Made by a program: the position numbers and the translations under genes
Shown: positions 1 to 5,028 of the stretch, piece after piece
Layout of the letters: each line of letters begins with the position of its first letter
Numbering within the stretch: position 1 is the stretch's first letter
NCBI GenBank assembly: GCA_046727435.1
Contig: JBKPCR010000271.1
Coordinates: 1-6,108 of the forward strand
Length of the DNA: 6,108 nucleotides
Direction: 5' to 3'
Source of the DNA: CAVPRW01 sp046727435 [NCBI: bacterium]
GTDB taxonomy: Bacteria > Tectomicrobia > Entotheonellia > J063
The notes under the pieces: generated by a model
What the model was told of the DNA's origin: nothing
The model's input: the letters and a program-made list of their open reading frames with translations, nothing else
Databases searched by the model: none

Positions 1-399
1 CGCGCTGCTTTCATCCTCATCCCAGATGACGAAGTGCGGATCGACTCCGGCCTCCAGGGGATTTTCTTTCAGAAGCCCGGCGCAGAAGGCATGGATGGTT
101 GAGATGGGGGCATTGGCAAGACCGGTCAGCACTCGCCGCCAGTCAAGCCCTGGTCCACCGTCGGCGGACACGCCCGAGACACGAGCCAGCACCTCCCGCT
201 TGAGGCGGTCGCGCATCTCGGCCGCCGCCTTCTCGGTAAAGGTGATAGCCACGATCTGACCTGGCGGGATGCCTTGTGCAAGCTGCGACAGATAGGCGCC
301 CACCAGCGTGGCGGTCTTGCCCGTGCCAGCGCTGGCATTGACCACCGTATTGCGCGTGAAGGCCACGGCCTGCTGCTGCCTTGGGTTAAACGTAAGCAT
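1..399 (-). CDS. addA: AddA-like UvrD/Rep-family helicase-nuclease subunit, N-terminal part (runs off left edge)
   Basis: This is the N-terminal 133 residues of a superfamily 1A (UvrD/RecB/AddA) DNA helicase; the frame stays open to the window edge. Visible in order: a Q-motif-like NPRQQQAV at residues 5-12, Walker A ASAGTGKT at 22-29 with catalytic Lys28, motif Ia AITFTEKAAAEMRDR at 51-65, and motif Ib/Ic ISTIHAFC at 99-106. The TIHAFC form is typical of AddA/RecB-type helicases rather than short UvrD. Family members are about 1100-1200 residues and carry a C-terminal nuclease, which lies outside the window. ATG at 399-397 is the natural start: it falls 11 nt after the addB stop, with a modest GGTGA (407-403) just upstream, which suggests translational coupling. 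The protein should be the 3'-5' translocase/helicase motor of an AddAB complex that processes double-strand breaks for recombination. The adjacent AddB-like gene is the main reason for preferring AddA to another UvrD paralogue. Confidence 0.88.
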   Translation of the reverse strand, partial: MLTFNPRQQQAVAFTRNTVVNASAGTGKTATLVGAYLSQLAQGIPPGQIVAITFTEKAAAEMRDRLKREVLARVSGVSADGGPGLDWRRVLTGLANAPISTIHAFCAGLLKENPLEAGVDPHFVIWDEDESSA

Positions 400-410
400 C
401 GTTCACCGTC

Positions 411-3400
411 TCATGTCCCCTCGTCTGCTGAACCATGATCGCGCCAGGACTCTGCACCGGCTCCGCTGGTCCAGTAACGGCATAGCGCGGCATAGCTGCA
501 ATAGGTGCAGGTTTGCTTCGACTCCAGGGGCTGTGGCACAAAGCGGCCAGCGATGGCCAGCTCAGTGAGGCGTTGCATGCCGTGTGCGAGCCCCCCGACT
601 TGGTCAGGCTCGAAGAAGGTATGGCTCACTTCAGCGTCCCAGGCCTTGCGCTTGGGGTCCTTCAGCAGCAAATACTGCAGATGCAGCTCCGCGTCAGGGG
701 CGACTCGGTACCCATCCTTCGCCAACTGCAGTAGGGTAAGATAGAGATAGACAGGCAATTGGAACGACGACTGCCCGAGGGCATCCATCGCAAGCCGCTC
801 ACGATAGCGCCCAACACTGCCGCTATATTTAAAATCCTGAATCAGCACAGCGTCGATACCCGATGGTCCCTCTCGGACGGCCACCCGGTCGACACGGCCC
901 TTGAGGGCGACCGACCAGGGGCCACATGTGACCGTTCCAGCGAGGTCGTGCTCATGATAGCGCGTGCGATACACTTCCGGCTGCCGTGTCGCCAAATATG
1001 CCGCCAGATCGTCGAGGACCGCCATCAACTCGCCTCTGCGGACGTGCCAGAAGCCCGGATGCCCAAGCCCAGGGTCGTAGCGGTGTTTGGCCAGCACTTG
1101 GTCCGCAATGGCCCGCATGCGCTGCACGGCAGCTGCAGCCTGGTGGGGAGGGTCGGAGTGAAAAAACTCGGACAGGATGCTATGCGTCAACTCACCCAAT
1201 GTCGCCGGACTGACATCGTAGTCGGGCTCTGTGCGGGAGGCCAGTCGCAGCACATGCTTGCTGAAAAATGCAAATGGACAGGCGGCAGCATCTTCCAACA
1301 TGGTGGGGGACCACGGCCGTTGAGGATCGAGGAAGCGGCCACGCAGATCGATCTGGCGGCCGATAGCGCCAAACGGTGCAGGGTCTATGTCGACTGTTGG
1401 GCTGGAGCTCAACAGGTAATCCCTGCGCAGAGCCTCGATCGACGCTAACGTGCGTAAACGCTCGACCATGACCCCACGCGAGCGCAGCGCTTCATCGAGG
1501 ATGGGCAGATCACCGCCGCCGGTTGCTCCGCCGGTCGTCCCCCACGCCATGGCCGCGCGTCGCAGCAACTCCCCCGGTTCCAGGCACTGGACGAGGAGTG
1601 GGACAGAGGGCAGGGCCGGTGGGTGCTGGACGACCTGTGCCTGACCATCGACTTGACCAAAATGGCGTTGCACCTCATCGACGAAGATCGAGGGGAAGAT
1701 TGCTTCGCCGTTCCCTGTACGGGTTGGGTACGACAGCACACACGTCTGATTGGCCGCTTCCAAGGCTAGAAAGAAAAGCAAGGGCTCTTCACGGGCCTTG
1801 TCGGTCGTCGTGAACAGGATTTTGCCGAGGAGGCGGCGATCCAGGATGCCGACGAATTTTTCCGTCAACACTGCGCGGACCGCTGGATTCAAGGCGCGAC
1901 GAGCGCTGTCATCGAGCACTGGATGCTCGGTATAGTGCCGTGGAAACTCCGTATCCGCCAGGCCAGGGACAAAAACGTGGTCGAAATCGAGACCCAGAGT
2001 GTCCTGGACGCCGAGGACGCACACCGCACCCTCAGCCTGCCGTGGCTGATCGAGTGTGACCTCGCGCAGGAGGTCGATGGCCAGGAGACGGAATTCGGCA
2101 AAATCGAGGGGCGCATCGCCCAGAAGGTGCAGTGCCTCGGCCCCTGTCCATAGCGTATCGAAGAGCAATCGGAGGGCTTCGCGATCGCGCTGGATGACAT
2201 GCAGCGGAACCTCGGGGTGCATTCCCATGGCCCGGAAGAACCCCAACTGCGTCAGAAGTGACTTGAGGCGCTCGAGATACGCGAGGAAGGGCCGTGATTC
2301 CCCGACCAAGTCGTCGAGCGCCGTTTGCAGCGCTTCAACCCAGTCAGCCAGAGCCACGATCCTTCGGGTGTCTTCCTCGGTTGGCTGCTGGCGACGCACA
2401 TACGCCTCGATTTGCGTGGGCAGCGGGGCATGATGGCGATCGAGATAACCCACGGCATTGATCAGTCCAACGACGTCATGGGGCCAAGTCCCGTCGGGGC
2501 GCAGATATGCGCTGGTCAGGAGCTTTAATAGAGCCATCCTGGGATAAGTGCTATCAGCCAATTCGAGGAGACTGAACACGGTCTTCGTCAGCGGCACATG
2601 AAACAGCGGCAGACCGCGGCGGAACCAGAGCGCAATCCGATAGCGGCGGCAGATCGACTCCAGCAGCTCGCCGTACTGGTCGAGATTCCGCACCACGATA
2701 GCGATGTGCTCGGGGAAGACACCACGTGCCAAGAGCTCACGGATGCGACGGGCCATGATTTCGACTTCACGAGTGCGACCAGGGGCGGCGAGGACGGTGA
2801 ATGTGTTGTCGGGGCCAAGCGCTTCACCCGCAGGACCTCTGCTGAACAACCGCTCGCTCAGGGCTTCGAGGTTGCCCCCCCGCGGCCGGGGCCTGGCAAA
2901 TTCCGGCAGCACAAGCGCGGCCAGGCTTTCGTCGGCGACGAAGCGTTGCCAGGTGAATTCCGTGAAAGTCACCGCATCAATGTTCAGCCCGCTGGAGAAA
3001 TGCTGCAGCATGCCGCCGTCATCGACCAACTTGATGAGCAAGGACACCAGAGCGTAATGCACCAGGGAGAGATGGTAGACATCGTGTACGACAATACGCC
3101 GTATCCCATGCAGCAACTCTGGCGTCGTCCCAGTGGTCAGATGATGCTGGAGCCGAAAGAGGATCGCCAGGTCCTGGTCACCCCGGTCAACCAAGCCGGC
3201 CTGGGCAAGGCAGGTTTGGTAGCAGCGCCATACCTCGAGGAGCCGATGCAATGCCTGACGGGTCGTAGGGGAGACTGCAGGATCCAGCAGGTCAATGCCA
3301 GCCACAAAATCCTCGACCCCTAACCCAACCCCCTTGAGCTCATCGATAACGCCACGATACTCGACCACCAGACCGGGCGAGGGGGCCTCACCCAACGATG

Positions 3401-3614
3401 CCGTGAGGCTGTGGCGCACGAACACAGTTCGGATTGCAGGCTCGATCACTCGCCCCGGCAAACCCTCGCTGCGGAAGAGCCGCTCGCTCAGCTCGGCATA
3501 GGTAAAGTAGTGATGATCGAACAGGAGGCCGCGGGCACGTGTGGTTTCACGCATGGCCCGATCGCGGCTGAGCGCGGTGGGATAGAGATGCAGATCCATA
3601 TGATGGCTGTCCAT
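411..3614 (-). CDS. addB: AddB-like PD-(D/E)XK nuclease / inactive-helicase subunit of an AddAB-type recombination complex
   Basis: The product is about 1067 residues, near the usual AddB length of 1100-1170. Residues quoted count from the ATG at 3614-3612. The N-terminus reads HLYPTALSRDRAMRE where AddB proteins often carry a Walker A loop, so ATP binding here is probably lost, as in RecC. A UvrD-C-like segment, VLGVQDTLGLDFDHVFVPGL, begins near 533 and continues to EFPR at about 559. The C-terminal nuclease has His811 (GELTHSI), GRVD with Asp909, the catalytic pair Asp927-x-Lys929 (IQDFKYS) and the QLPVY motif (Gln952, Tyr956). Cys779 (ACPFAFF) plus Cys1036, Cys1039 and Cys1045 (CTYCSYAALC) reproduce the split C...C-x2-C-x5-C [4Fe-4S] arrangement of B. 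subtilis AddB. Inferred role: the second nuclease and Chi-scanning subunit, partnering the downstream addA. The start is uncertain. The frame extends upstream to 3713, but that extension is hydrophobic and unlike the family; ATG 3599-3597 is also possible. None has a strong Shine-Dalgarno sequence. Confidence 0.87.
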   Translation of the reverse strand: MDSHHMDLHLYPTALSRDRAMRETTRARGLLFDHHYFTYAELSERLFRSEGLPGRVIEPAIRTVFVRHSLTASLGEAPSPGLVVEYRGVIDELKGVGLGVEDFVAGIDLLDPAVSPTTRQALHRLLEVWRCYQTCLAQAGLVDRGDQDLAILFRLQHHLTTGTTPELLHGIRRIVVHDVYHLSLVHYALVSLLIKLVDDGGMLQHFSSGLNIDAVTFTEFTWQRFVADESLAALVLPEFARPRPRGGNLEALSERLFSRGPAGEALGPDNTFTVLAAPGRTREVEIMARRIRELLARGVFPEHIAIVVRNLDQYGELLESICRRYRIALWFRRGLPLFHVPLTKTVFSLLELADSTYPRMALLKLLTSAYLRPDGTWPHDVVGLINAVGYLDRHHAPLPTQIEAYVRRQQPTEEDTRRIVALADWVEALQTALDDLVGESRPFLAYLERLKSLLTQLGFFRAMGMHPEVPLHVIQRDREALRLLFDTLWTGAEALHLLGDAPLDFAEFRLLAIDLLREVTLDQPRQAEGAVCVLGVQDTLGLDFDHVFVPGLADTEFPRHYTEHPVLDDSARRALNPAVRAVLTEKFVGILDRRLLGKILFTTTDKAREEPLLFFLALEAANQTCVLSYPTRTGNGEAIFPSIFVDEVQRHFGQVDGQAQVVQHPPALPSVPLLVQCLEPGELLRRAAMAWGTTGGATGGGDLPILDEALRSRGVMVERLRTLASIEALRRDYLLSSSPTVDIDPAPFGAIGRQIDLRGRFLDPQRPWSPTMLEDAAACPFAFFSKHVLRLASRTEPDYDVSPATLGELTHSILSEFFHSDPPHQAAAAVQRMRAIADQVLAKHRYDPGLGHPGFWHVRRGELMAVLDDLAAYLATRQPEVYRTRYHEHDLAGTVTCGPWSVALKGRVDRVAVREGPSGIDAVLIQDFKYSGSVGRYRERLAMDALGQSSFQLPVYLYLTLLQLAKDGYRVAPDAELHLQYLLLKDPKRKAWDAEVSHTFFEPDQVGGLAHGMQRLTELAIAGRFVPQPLESKQTCTYCSYAALCRYWTSGAGAESWRDHGSADEGT

Positions 3615-3679
3615 CGCGTCTTCGACAATTTCACTTGAACAGAACAACATGCCCGCTAGGGTACACCAAAGCGCCGTGA

Positions 3680-3698
3680 TCAGCAACCGGATTGCTGA
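3680..3698. repeat. Perfect 7-bp inverted repeat in the addB / Uma2 divergent intergenic region
   Basis: TCAGCAA (3680-3686) and TTGCTGA (3692-3698) are perfect inverted copies around a 5-nt centre, CCGGA. The site lies 66 nt upstream of the favoured addB start and is compatible with a dimeric regulator's operator or a small leader hairpin. It also falls inside the upstream extension of the addB frame, so if translation started at 3713 it would be coding and meaningless. No U-tract follows on either strand, so it is not a standard terminator. A 7-bp match of this kind can arise by chance. Confidence 0.3.
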
Positions 3699-3737
3699 CG
3701 GATCGGGCCTCATCGCAGGGAGAGGCTAATGATAGCC

Positions 3738-3771
3738 GGGCGGTCAATTGGCGGTGCATCCCAGGGCGGTC
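3738..3771. repeat. Short direct repeats (GGCGGT x3) in the divergent intergenic region
   Basis: GGCGGT occurs at 3739-3744, 3750-3755 and 3765-3770. The outer two extend to the 8-mer GGGCGGTC (3738-3745 and 3764-3771), 26 bp apart start to start. The cluster lies between the two divergent genes, about 65-95 bp upstream of the TATAAT box of the plus-strand gene. It could be a regulator-binding array, but GC-rich hexamers recur easily in this composition, so the call is tentative. Confidence 0.2.
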
Positions 3772-3832
3772 TGGTGTGAGCATGTCGATGAGAATCCTTT
3801 CATGGTGAGGTATGCCAAGAGCCGAACTGAGG

Positions 3833-3838
3833 TATAAT
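3833..3838 (+). promoter_or_regulatory. Probable -10 promoter box for the Uma2 gene
   Basis: A perfect consensus TATAAT lies 65 nt upstream of the Uma2 ATG. It predicts transcription starting near 3844-3846 and a leader of about 60 nt that includes the strong AGGAGGT. No good TTGACA-like -35 sits at 16-18 bp (17-bp spacing gives GTATGC), and the TG at 3828-3829 is two bases too far upstream for a classic extended -10. An activator may be needed. The position fits the Uma2 gene and argues against the upstream TTG codon at 3844 being its start. Confidence 0.5.
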
Positions 3839-3890
3839 GGTGGTTGCTCGCGATCCGGCAAGACACCCGGCGTGCAAAGATGCATAGAGA

Positions 3891-3897
3891 AGGAGGT
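3891..3897 (+). promoter_or_regulatory. Strong Shine-Dalgarno site that fixes the Uma2 start
   Basis: AGGAGGT, a near-perfect anti-Shine-Dalgarno complement, is separated by 6 nt from the ATG at 3904. In-frame upstream candidates (TTG 3844, ATG 3880) have nothing comparable and would add residues unrelated to the Uma2 fold, so 3904 is chosen. Confidence 0.85.
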
Positions 3898-3903
3898 CTA
3901 CAG

Positions 3904-4866
3904 ATGCAGGAACGGCATACAGTGCCCCTAAAGATCGATGCGAAAATGCTCGCCGACTACCCGGAGTTGGCCGTGCTGACGTTGGATCTGCCTGAGAGCG
4001 ATGGAGAGCCTGTGGAGACTGAGCGTGAGCGGATGCAGATCAATCTCATTCTCGATGTGTTGGACCAGCACTGGCAGGACCGACAGGACTTTTATGCGGC
4101 CGGCAATATGTTCTTGTACTATTGCGCCGAGCAGGCACGGCAGATCATCGCCGAAGAGGCCGACCCCGTTCGGCCGAGGCGGGCCTTTCGTGGTCCTGAT
4201 GTGTTCATCGTGCTCAATGTCGATGGCAACATCCGACGGCAGAAATGGGTGGTATGGGAAGAGGGCGGACGCTATCCTAACGTGATCTTCGAGTTCCTCT
4301 CGCCATCCACGCGGCAAATCGACCGGACCACCAAGAAAGAGTTGTACGAGCAGGTGTTCCGGACGCAGGAGTATTACTGGTATGATCCTTTCGCGCCACG
4401 CGAGTTGCAAGGGTGGCAGTTGCGTGCCGGGGATGGCTACCAAGCGATGGTGCCGGATGATCGGGGTTGGCTCTGGAGTCCGTCGCTGCAGTTATGGATC
4501 GGCCGGTGGGAAGGCACCTATAAGCGGGCTCCGGCCACCTGGTTACGATTGTATGATCAGGAAGGACAATTGGCCCTGACGTCTGACGAAGCCGCTGAGC
4601 AGCGGGCCGAGGCTGCGCGGGTCCGGGCCGAGGCAGAGCAAGCCAGAGCCGAGGCGGAGCAAGCTAGAGCTGAGGCGGAGCAAGCTAGAGCCGAGGCGGA
4701 GCAGGCTAGAGCTGAGGCGGAGCAGGCTAGAGCTGAGGCGGAGCAGGCCAGAGCTGAGGCGGAGCGGACACACGCCGAGGCTGAACGCACCAGAGCTGAC
4801 ACCGCCGAAGCCGAAGTCGCTCGTCTACATGCTGAACTGGCCCGGCTGCGAGGGGAGAACCCCTGA
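3904..4866 (+). CDS. Uma2-family (DUF820) PD-(D/E)XK endonuclease-fold protein with Ala/Glu/Arg heptad-repeat tail
   Basis: This is a 320-residue protein. Residues about 35-205 match the Uma2/DUF820 fold. Pro98-Asp99 sits in FRGPDVFIVLNV, and Glu130 is in VIFEFLSPST (residues 127-136). The family's displaced catalytic lysine is Lys144 or Lys145 in TTKKELYEQ. EYYWYDP at 156-162 is the usual end of the core, followed by a WSPSLQLWIG strand segment. Asp, Glu and Lys are all present, so a Mg2+-dependent nuclease is plausible, although the cellular role of this very widespread family is not settled. From about 235 to 297 the chain is nine heptads, six of them exactly AEAEQAR, then a short tail ending ELARLRGENP. 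This predicts a long helix or coiled coil for oligomerisation. The gene diverges from addBA, has its own probable promoter and a strong ribosome binding site, and shows no signal peptide or membrane segment. A repair link with addAB is only suggested by adjacency. Confidence 0.88.
   Translation: MQERHTVPLKIDAKMLADYPELAVLTLDLPESDGEPVETERERMQINLILDVLDQHWQDRQDFYAAGNMFLYYCAEQARQIIAEEADPVRPRRAFRGPDVFIVLNVDGNIRRQKWVVWEEGGRYPNVIFEFLSPSTRQIDRTTKKELYEQVFRTQEYYWYDPFAPRELQGWQLRAGDGYQAMVPDDRGWLWSPSLQLWIGRWEGTYKRAPATWLRLYDQEGQLALTSDEAAEQRAEAARVRAEAEQARAEAEQARAEAEQARAEAEQARAEAEQARAEAEQARAEAERTHAEAERTRADTAEAEVARLHAELARLRGENP
4606..4794 (+). repeat. 21-bp in-frame tandem repeat encoding heptads in the Uma2 tail
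   Basis: Nine 21-bp units encode residues 235-297 of the Uma2 protein. The six central units (4627-4752) all translate to AEAEQAR. The outer ones are degenerate: AEAARVR before, AEAERTH and AEAERTR after. A central unit reads GCTGAGGCGGAGCAGGCTAGA, and neighbours differ at only one to three bases, all synonymous (GCC/GCT, GCA/GCG, CAA/CAG). Near-identity in the centre and decay at both edges is the pattern expected from recent unit duplication by slippage or unequal exchange under selection for the heptad. Copy number may vary between strains, and assemblies may collapse it. Confidence 0.92.
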
Positions 4867-4905
4867 TCGAGCAAGCGCGCTCGGCGCCGCCGAACTGTTG
4901 GCGCC
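4851..4905 (+). terminator. Cluster of short hairpins at the end of the Uma2 gene (possible weak terminator)
   Basis: Three small stems follow one another. AGGGG/CCCCT (4851-4855 with 4860-4864) has a 4-nt loop and covers the end of the reading frame. CGAGC/GCTCG (4868-4872 with 4879-4883) has a 6-nt loop. GGCGCC (4883-4888 and 4900-4905) has an 11-nt loop and competes with the second stem for base 4883. No T-run follows any of them, so a canonical intrinsic terminator is not supported; attenuation, RNA stabilisation or chance in GC-rich sequence are alternatives. Confidence 0.3.
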
Positions 4906-4946
4906 CTCATGTGGTAGCAGAGAAGCCTTTGACCGGCGGCGGGAAG

Positions 4947-4968
4947 ATGGGGGTTGTCCGTAACCCAT
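4947..4968. promoter_or_regulatory. Inverted-repeat candidate operator upstream of the racemase-family gene
   Basis: GGGTT (4951-4955) and AACCC (4962-4966) are perfect inverted copies around GTCCGT. An alternative register pairs ATGGG (4947-4951) with CCCAT (4964-4968). The site lies about 60-80 nt upstream of the GTG start, where a repressor or activator of a catabolic gene could bind. A weak promoter-like pair, TTGTCC (4954-4959) and TAAGTT (4976-4981) with a 16-bp spacer, overlaps it. Both elements are weak matches, and the rest of the 162-bp gap shows no other clear signal. Confidence 0.25.
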
Positions 4969-5016
4969 GCCCCCGTAAGTTTGTACCACCGAATTGCCAC
5001 CATGACGCATGAAGGC

Positions 5017-5022
5017 AAGGAG
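5017..5022 (+). promoter_or_regulatory. Shine-Dalgarno site that fixes the GTG start of the racemase-family gene
   Basis: AAGGAG lies 6 nt upstream of GTG 5029-5031. The in-frame ATG at 5002 has no Shine-Dalgarno sequence and would place AAGGAG inside the coding sequence, so GTG is preferred although it is the rarer start codon. Confidence 0.75.
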
Positions 5023-5028
5023 AGTGCT

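Noticed and set aside
759-1448. Plus-strand open frame of 229 codons opposite addB
   Set aside because: It is antisense to the nuclease part of addB, with no recognisable domain and a composition explained by the complementary strand.
2598-3323. Plus-strand open frame of 241 codons opposite addB
   Set aside because: It is antisense to the N-terminal half of addB, has no family motifs or plausible ribosome binding site, and is a shadow frame.
3742-3747. Minus-strand TTGACC as a -35 box for addB
   Set aside because: At normal spacing the -10 position is CTCTCC-like; the AT-rich TATCAT stretch is only 7 nt away, too close.
3928-4443. Minus-strand open frame of 171 codons opposite Uma2
   Set aside because: It lies wholly within the well-supported Uma2 coding region and resembles no protein family.
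4606-4794. Possible CRISPR or intergenic satellite
   Set aside because: The repeat is contiguous without spacers, in frame, and codes for regular heptads within Uma2.
4929-4934. TTGACC as a -35 box for the racemase gene
   Set aside because: No acceptable -10 hexamer lies 16-19 bp downstream; the sequence there is GGTTGT-like.
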